Of a stretch of 64,000 bases of DNA, positions 21,475 to 31,443 are shown one piece after another. The DNA is taken from the NCBI RefSeq assembly GCF_000151315.2, contig NW_011887308.1:63649-127648 (forward strand), in the 5' to 3' direction. The notes below the pieces were generated by a model. The model was not told the origin of the DNA. It saw only the letters and a list, made by a program, of their open reading frames with translations, and searched no databases. How positions within the stretch are numbered: the first letter of the stretch is position 1; every line of letters begins with the position of its first letter. The position numbers and the translations under genes were made by a program. The DNA comes from Capsaspora owczarzaki ATCC 30864. Lineage: Eukaryota > Opisthokonta > Filasterea.

Positions 21475-23065
21475 ATGTCTGCTGTAAGGGACTGATGACG
21501 GATGTGCTTTTGTGCTCTCCCACTTTCGCCTCCCCCCTTCCCGCCACCCGCTCCACTTTACGCTGATCATGATGCGGCGAGTACCAAAAACACTGTGCTT
21601 CAGCGAGCGCGGGCCGGGATGCGACAAGAAAACAAGCCACAAAAGCAAGCTTTTCGAACAACTTCTATCCCCCCTCACCCCCCCCATCGCCAACCCGACC
21701 TCCCCTCGACGACCTGCGTGTCGGTTCTTGCTCATCATGGAAACGTTATTCACATTTCATCTCACCGAAGCCGACGAAAGACAATCAACCAAAAAAGCTC
21801 AAAACAACGAAAAAAAGCCGTTTATTCTGTTGCTCATACAAAAAGCTTACGTTTCTGTCTCTCAAACTCGGCTTCCGTTTCGTTTTGCAAGCAAGAAATC
21901 CGATTCCGGATGTTGATGTTGGGTCGCGCTTCGTATGGATTTAAACAGATCCGACTTGGGGTTGCTTATCACAATACTCGCGTTTTGTTATTTGAGAAAC
22001 GATTTTTCGAAACGAGTTTTGAATTTTGAAACGGTTTCAGATTTCCATTTCCCCCCAAACAAAAATCGCAGCCCTCACTCACTCACGATAAGCTTGGAGA
22101 CCAATCTCACTGTTTGATCTACTACGCTGTATCGACAGATCTCGAACGAAAACTTGTCACCGGCGGTCGTGATGCGCGCTGCACGCGAAATCCAAAAAAT
22201 CCACGCAGAGCCGCTGGAGGGCATCCGCATTGTCCAAAACGAGGAGGACTTGACCGACATTCGCGCTGTCATTGATGGACCAGGTATGTTGGTAGTGCTT
22301 GTGGAATCGTTGAATTGCCAGTCACAGGCATGCTCAATGTTCGATTTCCGTCTCGTTTTGCGCTTGTTTCCATTGTTGTGCAGCTGGCACTCCCTACGCT
22401 GGTGGAAGCTTTTTGATGAAGCTGACCTTGAGCAACGACTTTCCCTCCGTTCCCCCCAAGGGTATGAGCTTGACTGCCCATTCTCGTGGACAAAATACAA
22501 GAGTCGGTTGTTTTGGCACTAAGCCTCCTTTTCTCTTGTTCACAGGCTATTTCCTCACCAAGATCTTCCATCCGAACGTGTCCAAGCTTGGCGAGATCTG
22601 CGTCAACACTCTTAAGAAGGACTGGAAGCCCGAGCTTGGCATCCGTCACGTCCTGCTGGTGAGAAGAGCGCGTTGTTTTTTGCCCAACATTGGCACTTTT
22701 TGGACGTCACCCACCTCATCTGGTTGCATGCTCCACACCCTTCTTTTTTGGTTTTCGTACAGACTGTCAAGTGCTTGTTGATTGTGCCAAACCCCGAATC
22801 CGCCCTGAACGAGGAGGCAGGCAAGCTTCTGCTTGAGGCCTACGACGAGTACGCCAAGATGGCCAAGATGATGACTGAAATTCACGCACTCAGCAGCAAG
22901 GCCGGCGAGGCATCATCAACCGCTGCGTCGTCGACGTGCGCATCATCTTGCGCTGCGGAAACCTCGGCAGCCGCAGGGAAGGTAGCAGCGAGCGCAGCCT
23001 CGAAGCCTGCCGTCAAGACCGAAAAGGCCAAAGTTGATGCAAAGCGAAGCCTCAAGCGTTTGTAA
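21475..23065 (+). CDS. UBE2S: Ubiquitin-conjugating enzyme E2 S, five exons
   Basis: E2 that elongates Lys11-linked ubiquitin chains with the anaphase-promoting complex. Exons: 21475-21483 (inferred), 22139-22283, 22384-22461, 22546-22658, 22763-23065, giving 215 residues (human 222). The core is very close to human UBE2[16 protein letters not shown], catalytic cysteine C96 in [28 protein letters not shown]. After an Ala/Ser-rich linker the protein ends SLKRL, matching the human RALRRL tail that docks on the APC/C. The last four exons are secure. The first exon, ATGTCTGCT followed by GTAAGG, is my inference: it is in phase and yields [11 protein letters not shown], resembling the human start, but needs a 655-bp intron. 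Without it the gene would begin at the ATG at 22169 and lose conserved residues. Confidence 0.92.
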
Positions 23066-23404
23066 CGCCGATGTTGAGGAGGTTGTTGTTGTGGTAGAAG
23101 GAACATTTTGTTGACATAATATTTTCATTTCTCTTGTGTAACTCATGGGTCCAGTGATGAACACGCATGGCCGTTTCTCTGGTGTAGAGTATTTTTGTAT
23201 GATGCCCGCCGTGTCAACCTACTGGTCAGTTAGATGAGCTGATAGCCTGCGGCAAAGCGTTGAGAAAGACTTTCGAATCGACCCAAAAGATAGAGCGCAA
23301 TTTTCGCCAACGACGAATAATTATGAATCGAAAATAGTTTATCATGGAATATCAAGAATTAGCAATCATTTAACAGAATGTTTTAACGAGAATTGAGAGG
23401 GCAG

Positions 23405-24677
23405 TTACGCGGCGGTTGGTGCTTTGGGCAAAAGCTGGAGGAGCGCGAGTGTGGTGGCTTCTCCCCACCCGTCATTCAGCCGTGCCAGCTCGTCAGAGCG
23501 AAACTTCTTCAACACAAAGTCACCCACATCGCCTCCGCTGGGACGACCAATCCCGATGCGAAGTCGTGGAATCTGAGCAGCAAAAGCAAAAGCAAAAGCA
23601 AAAGCAAAAAGTCCAATCAAACAAAAGACGAGTAAGCCACAGTAGCGCCGATTTCGAAATTCCCGGCAGTGAAGGGATTGCTCAATGCAAGGGCTACGCC
23701 ACTGGAAATAAAAGGAAGGGGGGGGGGCTTACCTCGAGCGAAACACGCTGCCCGATCGACCGCACGCCGTTGTGCCCCTTTGCGCTGCCACCAGCCTTGA
23801 GTTTGAATTCGGCAAGATTCAGCTCTAGACAATCGTGCGCAAGCAGCATTTGATGTGGCTTGATGGCAAAGTGCTTGGCTTTAATTTTTGGTTGGGGCGC
23901 GGTTTTTCGAGTCAGTTTGAGCGTTTGCTGACAAAGACATTTTGGCACAAAAGAACGAGTTCGAAAACCTACCTGCAGATGCGACATTGCCTCCGCATTC
24001 GTTCATAAATGAAGATGGCTTGAACAAGACAACCGCAACATCCGCGAGTGCTGGCGGAGAGACCGGTGGGGTGACTGGTGGTGAAGCAAGGGGGGAAGTC
24101 GGTTGCAAACCTAACCCATACGCACACCAACCAGACATCACACAGGTGAGCGCTACACGACAATAGCATCAAACATCAACATATCAAACAAGCAGCATCC
24201 ATGCATAGCCAAAGCAAAAAGAAAAGTGCTTTGCATTATTACCAGCGGGGCTGTGGACTGCATCGCCTGCAGCAGCAGCGGTCTTGACGAGCAGCGGTGC
24301 AAGACGAGGCTGCTTGTTGACCCGAGGCGGCGCGGGGATCCTGACGCCAGCAATCTGGATGAGCTCGAGGAGCGACGGAATGGTGGCTGCCTCGCCCGCC
24401 TGCCCAATCTTGGCAAAGCGGACGCCGGCCAGCATTGCCAGGTGGTTGACAAACAGCTCGCCTGCATTGTGCCGCGTCCCTGCGTACTGCGCGCCCGGAT
24501 TGCCAAGCCCGACGATCTGAGCAAAAGGCAAAATAATTCCGAAAGTAACAATAACGTAGTTCAAAAAGCGAATCAGTCCAAAAAGCTCAGAAATTGAGAC
24601 AATCGCGTCACTTTGCTTGATTAGGAAGGCAGCATGACGTCAATGACTTCTTTTACCATGTGCTTTGCAGTCTGCAT
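23405..24677 (-). CDS. PTRH1: Peptidyl-tRNA hydrolase (Pth1 family), five exons
   Basis: Cleaves peptidyl-tRNAs released from stalled ribosomes. Exons in transcript order: 24657-24677 (inferred), 24243-24516, 23973-24110, 23733-23878, 23405-23572; they sum to 248 residues in an unbroken frame. Family motifs appear in order: IVGLGNPGAQYAGTRHNAG with the catalytic Asn and His, FKPSSFMNECGGNV, LLAHDCLEL with the active-site Asp, KAGGSAKGHNGVRSI and PRLRIGIGRP. The third exon opens with a Pro/Ser/Thr-rich insertion of about 20 residues that bacterial enzymes lack. The intron-3 acceptor (AAAG) is weak and chosen by homology. The tiny first exon (MQTAKHM joined to IVGLG) is my inference from phase and a GTAAAA donor. 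No clear targeting peptide is visible with this start. Confidence 0.9.
23579..23612. repeat. CAAAAG hexamer microsatellite in last PTRH1 intron
   Basis: About five CAAAAG units. On the coding (minus) strand it reads CTTTTG and forms most of the pyrimidine tract just before the acceptor at 23573. Confidence 0.85.
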
Positions 24678-25106
24678 CGATGAGTTGTGACGATGGATGG
24701 CGAGATCAGATTGATTGGTGAAGCGGATGAGAAAAAAAAATGGAGGTGGTTGAGCGACGAGCAGGAGCACCGAGCAGAAGGAGAGAGAGACACGGAAACG
24801 AAAGAAAAGTGACTGAGCCTGAAGCCAAGTTTGGAAGTGGCCGGTATTAGAATGCATTGAAGGCAGCACAATGAAGCACAACTACACACAGTGGCAGAAA
24901 CGTAAAAAAAAAAAAAAAAAAAAAAAAACAAAAACAAAAAGATGGCGCAGGTCGGAAACCAACAGCAGCAGCAAACGCAGCTCATTTTGCGATTTTCACC
25001 TCCGCCCTCAAAGCGTCGCTTCCAACCTGTCGTTCAAGATTGACGTTCTCTATTTCATTAGTATGACAAATTTGTTGAATCGATCGCAAAAACACGAAAA
25101 GCCCCT
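24678..25106. other. Intergenic region with a 25-base A run
   Basis: Lies between the 3' end of the first exonuclease gene (-) and the 5' end of PTRH1 (-). It has an A run at 24904-24928 and A/G-rich flanks. No gene-like frame is seen. Confidence 0.6.
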
Positions 25107-27899
25107 TTAGTTGCGCGCCGGAGCAGTAGCAGGGGCAGCAACAGCAGCAGCAACAGGAGCAACAGCAGCAGCAGCAGCAGCAGCAGCAACAGGAGCAACA
25201 TCAGCAGCAACAGGAGCAGCAACAGCAGCACCAGCAGCAGGAGCAGCAGCAGGGGCAGCAACACCAGCAGCAACAGAGGAGCCTAAACTAGGCGACACAT
25301 CGAGCGTTCGCACACATTCAGGGTCGGACAACTTGAGGTCTTGCTTGCGCAAATGCCCGATGAGAATGAGCATGAGATCGAACAACCACGCGCGAGAGAA
25401 CGCAGCGGCATCCTTTCGCATGGGTGCGACAACAGAGCCGGGAATGATCACACGGAACGGTCCAGATGGAACCTGGCTGGGTGACGACATGATTGCATTG
25501 TTGTTGACATCCTCAAAGCGCACTTTGAGGGGCTTGTCAAATCCATAAATCTCGAAACAAGTGGCCCCGAGACCAAGAATTTTCGAATACGCCACAATTG
25601 TCGCCCGCAGCATCTCGGTGGTGTAGTGATGCGGATGATTGAGGTCTACAAACGCCTCAACGTTGTGCGCTGATGAAGACAGCAACATGGTCGAGCCAAC
25701 CAGCACGGCAGGCGGAGGAGCGATGGATTCGCCCAAAGTTGTGAGATCGAGTTTGATGGAAACCAACGCGCGCTGCATGACACCTTCAATGGCGTCTTTG
25801 AGGGTCGGCGCAACGTGCTCAAAGATGCGGTACCCGCCAATGTTTAGCCGCGCCTGCACAGTGCGATGCAAGCGTTGCCATTGCACGACATCCGAGGCGC
25901 GCAGCAGGGTAAACCAGCCCTCCGCCTCAACATACTCGGGCGACTGCTCGCTCGGCTTGACCGGGAGCGGAAGCGTATTGGAGACGGCACGAGGGGCACT
26001 TGGGGGAGCCGGAGCCGGAGCGGGCGCGGGCGCAGGCGCGGGCGCGGGCTGGAGCGCGGACGACTTGCTGTTGTCTGTGACTTGAAGGGCGGTGGGTTTG
26101 GCCGCGACCGCCTCCAGCGCCTCGGACGGCGGTGCCACCTCGGATACTGCGACGTCGGAAGGGGAAGAAGGGGAGTTGAGCGTGGGCTCGGGATCTTCCG
26201 CCTCGCTCTCAGCGGTGCCAACAGGCAACAGTGTGGCGAGTGCTTGCTCGTCGCGCAATCGAATCTGGGAGCCAGCGTCGGGCTGTTGCACGACAAACGA
26301 GTAGCACAAACCACGGGGCAAAGGCGAGCGGAACTGCGAAAAGGCCCGCGCGTTCTTGAAAAGGTTGCTGTCAAGATCAAATCCCATCAGTCGTCCATTG
26401 TACATGGTGCGCTTGAGCTCCGTGACAGCCTTGTTGTTTCGAGAGAGAACGAACAGGCGCTGATGAAAGGGGGGCCGGGTACGACGTGGCACAAACCGAA
26501 CAAAAAAAAAAAAAAAGCCGGTCAGCAACAAATGGCTTCAACGCCGCTGTCCATTTTCCAACCAACCCGAATGCACGCAATCCAACCTACCGCAAAGATG
26601 AAAAAACTAATCCAGGCATCCTGGACGGCATAAATGAGCTGGTTGGTACTCAGGGGAATACGATTCCACGCCGACATGGTGATGCGCTTGCTTTTATTTA
26701 GGGCGACGCCACAGTAAGCAGCGAGAGACTTGAGGCCAGGCTGGGTCGGGAGATCCTTGCTGTGAATCATAAGCAAATCAAAGAAAAAAAACCGAACACC
26801 AAAAAGGACAGATTGAGTCAAACCGTGCCTTCAAGCAAAATGTTATCTTCCACCTCCCCGTCGTATCAAACTGTTGCACGTTCGTTGTCACGCACAATAC
26901 AAGACGACTCCAAGTTCCAAGTTCAACGGCAGGTTCGAATTGGGTTTGCTTGGGAAGGCCAAACGCGCGCTGAACTCGCTTCAGATCGTCGGCCACACCG
27001 ACACCAACTTTCAGTACGCTCGTATCCGTTAGGAGCTGGAGAGTAAGTGAGGCAAGCGATAAATGAAAGAACAAGAGCAAATGCAAGTAAGTTTCGCTCG
27101 AGCACCTCGACTCTTCCGTCAACAACCCCGAAATCACACTTTTTGTGTGCCAAGCCTACCCGAAGTAATTGCGATGGCAACGCGCCAGGTCCGTTGCGTT
27201 GGTACAGCAGACATGCCTCTTCTGTGGAAATTTGCATCACGGCAACTCCGTTGAACTCGTTCTTTTGCTCCGGGCGCCACTGAAATGTTCAACAAGCAGG
27301 AGAAGAAGAAGAAGAAGAAGACGAAAAAAAGGACAAACGAGCGTCAGTACTGAGACAACGCAAAACAACCTGGCAAGCACTCATCGTCGTCCATCCCCTA
27401 CCTCTGCATCAAAGCCAATCACATTGGTCTTTGAGAAATGGGTCTGCAAAAACTCGTCGGCTGCTTTGGGCGAGCTCGTGTACATGACGGTCAGCGGCAC
27501 AATGACTGCGCTGTCCGTCAAGCGCATGCCGGGAATCTGATCTTGAGGGGTCGTGAACGTGTACGTCACTTCCACTTGGGTCTTTGGCAGTGCCGGGCTT
27601 GCTGCTGTTGCGGCGACGGCGGTGGGAGCGGATGATCCCAACACTGCAGTCTTCACGACGCTCGCGGTGTCCAGCCCCTTTTGCGGGGTAGGTTCGAGCT
27701 TTGTCTGGCCCGATGCTGCAGTGGTCTGTGCACCTGCATCTGCAGCGTTCGTGGTGCTCACTGCGGCGGCGGCGGCGGAGGACCTGCTCGGCCCAGTCGA
27801 CGATGCAGTGGTCAGTGTCTTGGCAGCAGCCGTCCTGGATCCAGCAGAAGACGCTGGTTTGCGCTGCGACGTCCCCGAGCTCGCCGCGCGCCCGCTCAT
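25107..27899 (-). CDS. DEDDy 3'-5' exonuclease with unknown C-terminal domain (paralogue A)
   Basis: Predicted WRN/EXD2-type exonuclease trimming nucleic acid 3' ends with two metal ions. Exons in transcript order: 27402-27899, 27160-27279, 26896-27035, 26591-26759, 25107-26459; 759 residues. Exonuclease motifs are complete: motif I GFDAEW across the first splice junction, motif II Asp in GVGVADDLKRV, and motif III YAVQDAW with the DEDDy Tyr and Asp. The N-terminus (MSGRAASSGTSQRK) is rich in Ala, Ser, Arg and Thr and poor in acid, compatible with a mitochondrial presequence, but the start is uncertain because the frame stays open upstream. The C-terminal half is a Pro/Ala/Glu linker, a domain of about 250 residues I do not recognise (WFTLLRASDVVQWQRLHR onward), and an Ala/Pro tail coded by CAGCAA-type repeats. 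Paralogue B lies just upstream on the same strand. Confidence 0.85.
25128..25280. repeat. GCA/ACA triplet repeat coding an Ala/Pro-rich tail
   Basis: Imperfect GCAGCA/ACAGCA triplets at the 3' end of exonuclease A. On the minus strand they code runs of Ala with Val, Pro and Thr. Triplet phase is kept throughout. Confidence 0.85.
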
Positions 27900-28199
27900 C
27901 CACGCAGCAGCAGTGACAGTAGTAGTGGCAGTAGCAGCAGCGGCGGCGGTGGCAGGGGAGGTCGTGAGTGAGGCCGCTGCATGCACTGCGCCACGCGATC
28001 GTCCTGCGCTTGCGGCACGCGTCCAGCCTCCTGCAGCAAGCACCGAGTCCCCAACACACACACACAGAGTATCAACACCAAGACGATCAGCCTCATTCAC
28101 GAGTCAGCAGCAGCCGAGCGGAGACAGAGTCAGATGAGAGAGAGAGAGAGAGAGAGAGAAGAAGGAAGGAAGGAAGGACAAGAGCATTGTCGCCGCATG

Positions 28200-28239
<40 letters not shown>

Positions 28240-28640
28240 CGGCTTTCATTCATTCATTCATCAATGTCAGAACGTCATGGCGTTGACAAAATCGTCAAAC
28301 TTGCGTGACGTTGCAGCATTCGATTGTGAAGTTGCAATGAGAAACAGGGGGAAAAAACTTGCCTGGATTGCTTAGAATGCGATACATGGAAAAAAAAGAA
28401 AAAAAGAAAAAAAAGGGACTGAAAAGGAAAATCTCAGCAGCGGGGGAAAATACAAAAACAAAGTGGCTCAGCAAAGACACAATGGAATAATCATGAATTG
28501 AAATGGAACGGATCTGCAGGACAGCGAACGAAAACAGCGACAAAAACAATAAAACGACACCTCCACGCTCTTCGTTGAAGAAATGACAGTGTTGAGACAT
28601 GCGAGAAGGCACAAAAAGTGAACAGGCGACGCGAAGGGCA
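27900..28640. other. Spacer between tandem exonuclease genes, microsatellite-rich
   Basis: Contains a GA repeat (about 28135-28159), a 37-base A run (28202-28238) and a second A-rich stretch near 28388-28412. It should hold the promoter of paralogue A and the 3' end of paralogue B. The frame upstream of paralogue A's proposed ATG stays open to about 28100 but is low-complexity alanine and lacks an in-frame ATG. Confidence 0.6.
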
Positions 28641-31066
28641 TCAGCGAGGAGGGGGACCAGAGCTGCTGCTCCGGAATAAACTCACACCCTCTGCTGAGCC
28701 GTCTGCCGTGGCGACAACAGAATGCTTGGCAAATAAAGACACGTCCAAAACCTTCTCGAACGACTTTACGGAAATCTGCGCATCAGGCAGCTGGACAGTG
28801 AAGGAAAATCCGAGGGCCTGGAGCGATTGATGCCGAAGCCGAATAATCGCACGCGCATTGGCGAAAATGGTAGAATTGGGATCCAAGCCGGCAAGGACGG
28901 CGCCCTTTGGCGTTGTTTCAAAGACTCGCGTCGCAGGAATGTCACGAGACAACGCATACAGACACTGTTCCGAGCCATCAAGCAGCACAAAAGAATCAGC
29001 ACAAGAGAAAAACAAAAAAAATCAATGAAAACCAATTGCTCATGGAAACAGCCTTCTTCAAAAAACAAAACGTACCGCAAAAAGGAAAAAGCTGGCCCAC
29101 GCGTCTTGAACGGCATAAACAAGTTGAGTGTGATTCAAAGGAATGCGGTCCCAGGCAGACATGGACACTTGCTTGGCCTTGTTGATTGCCAGTCCACACC
29201 GTGTTGCCAGCGATCGCAATCCAGGAGCACCCCTCAAATCCGAACTGTCAAACAGAGCAAAAATGAGCAAAACCTCTCCAAAGACGACGCGAGAAGGGGG
29301 GGGGGCAAGCTCAAAAGAGTCAGAGCAGCGGAATCAACTTGATCATTCAGCCCATCCTTACAAAACCAGCAGGCTCAGCGCCCCAAGGTCAAAGATGGAC
29401 TCCAGGTGCACATGCCCAGAATTAATACAGGCCCGTCGAAGTCGAGCCAGGTCGTTTGAAATCCCAATACCAACTTTGAGCACAGCCCGATTTGCCAGCA
29501 GCTGAAACAAGAAAGGGCAGAATTCCACAATGTTAGCGCATTCAAACAAGAAGTTCATCATGCGGGCCGAGCTCCTGCAACACGCAACACACACCTTGGC
29601 CAATTCCGACGGCAGGCTTTCAACGCGAGGCTGATGATACAGCAGGCATTTGGTTTCGGTTGCCAACTGAATGAGAGAGACGCCATTAAATTGCTTGGCC
29701 TGGAACTCGGGATGCCACTGACAATGGTACACAAAACCAGGCGCCGGGGGGGGGGAGGGCGGGCGAGAAGGGTTAGAATCATTTTCAAATTCGTACTCAA
29801 TCAACATGTGAGTGACCAACCTCGAGATCCAAGCCAATTAAACTTGTCGTGGCAAAGTGCTCTTGAATGTACTCATTGGCAGCCTGCTCGGAAGTAGTGT
29901 ACAATACATCCACCGGGAAGACGGCTTTCGATTGCTGGAACAGCAGGGCTGGAAGCTGCGTCTCTCGAGTTGCAAAGGAATATGAAAACGTTAGCTGTTG
30001 GGTCTGTCCGCCGATCGACGACTCGCGGCAGAACCAGAGAGGAAGGCAGAGCCCCCGGTCGCCGCACTGTACCAGATAAGGGTGCTGTGGTGGGTGCATG
30101 AAGCGGGGCGGTGCTGCGCTGCAGCGGGAAAAAGGTGGTGATTGTGGAGGTGCGTGTTGCTGAAAGAGTATCCGGCATAAGACTTGCTTGAAAATAGATT
30201 AGCTTGAGACGTGCCGTGTTCCACAGCAGCAGCAGCAGCAGCAGCTAGAAGTCGGAATCCGACGATTCCTTCTGATGAGTCGTGGGGAGCCAGCTGCATC
30301 TTGGAAAAGTCGTTGATTTCCCATCGGATGCGACATGGCTCGAGAGTTTTGCTCCGCTTTGCAAACCTGCGCTCAGCGCATCCGAGACGTTGGCGCCAGT
30401 GGGCGTGGTCGGATTGGCCACAAACGAAGTTGTCTGAGAACTCGAGCTGCTCTCGAGAGGATGATGGAAGCTGGCGTGCTGGTGCGGTGGAGGTGCGTGC
30501 CTCCTGTGCCGTTGAGAATGTTCCGGCAGTGTCGTTGCAGCTATTCCCGACGACGGTTGTTCCACCACGGTCTGCGGTGGCGCGCGGTGCCGGGTTCTCC
30601 GACGGCGCGTTGGATTGGGAGCAGGATGACTTGGCTCGTCACCGACCGACTGCACCGCGGCAGCAGAGCCTGCAACTGTATGACCTGCAGCGAAATGTCG
30701 CGTTTGTCGAGCTTGGGGAGGATGGGCGGGAGCCCTGTTCTGCTGGGGGTGCGTCGGTGGCCTTGTTCGGCCTGGAGCGGCCGGCGACGAGGACGACGAC
30801 AAAGCAGCAGCCGCAGTACCAGCAGTACCAGCAGCAGCAGCAGCAGCAGCAGCAGTAACAGCAGAAGCAGCAATGTGGTCTGAATGATGGTTGACAGTCG
30901 CCCGATGAGCTGGACGGCGACCTTGCGCTTGAGAGTGATCGTCGTTGGGATTTGGAGTACTTTCAGCAGCTCGCGTCGACGGCGGACGAGCGCGACGACC
31001 AGTGCGTCGAGAAGACCCTTCAGAATGAGCACTCAGTGGTGGTGGTGGTGCATTGGGGTCTGACAT
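28641..31066 (-). CDS. DEDDy 3'-5' exonuclease (paralogue B)
   Basis: Tandem paralogue of the preceding exonuclease. Secure exons in transcript order: one ending at 29821, then 29595-29717, 29362-29501, 29076-29244, 28641-28964. The internal introns fall at the same sites and phases (0, 0, 2, 0) as in paralogue A. Motif I is GLDLEW across the junction, motif II is the Asp in GIGISNDLARL, motif III is YAVQDAW. Conserved stretches include FNGVSLIQLATETKCLLYH and MSAWDRIPL. The C-terminal part after the exonuclease domain is only about 108 residues, lacking paralogue A's long unknown domain. The N-terminal exon runs from ATG 31066 to at least about 30250 and codes a Ser/Pro/His/Arg/Gln-rich region. 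I could not place the intron joining it to the exon upstream of 29821, so that junction is unresolved. Confidence 0.8.
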
Positions 31067-31321
31067 GGCAGTTTGAGCCGAACCAAACAAAAAGAGTGAA
31101 AGGGGGAGTGGACATGCTCAGACTTGCTCAGAAATGCTCAGCAATGCTCAAATGGAAAATCGAGTCCTCAAGGGAATGATTCGCAACCACAAACATTGAT
31201 CCCCATCCGCCTCAAAGCGAACAACTCCGTCAAACTTAGAAATGCGCCGCCAGGTGACGAATCGAAACTTCGACAACAAGCTAATAGTAGAACTGATAGA
31301 ATAAGAAAACATCACCCACAC

Positions 31322-31362
<41 letters not shown>

Positions 31363-31443
31363 CACACACCCCCACACACCCACAAAAGAGCAAACACTCA
31401 AACAAACAACACATTCATGAAACAAGAAAAAGAAACAAACAAC
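31067..31443. other. Intergenic region with CA microsatellite
   Basis: Separates exonuclease B (-) from the 3' end of the giant surface protein gene (-). A CA repeat of about 18 units lies at 31324-31359. No coding frame is seen. Confidence 0.65.

Noticed and set aside
30211-30858. Plus-strand frame rich in Ser, Arg and Gln
   Set aside because: Antisense of the low-complexity N-terminal exon of exonuclease B.
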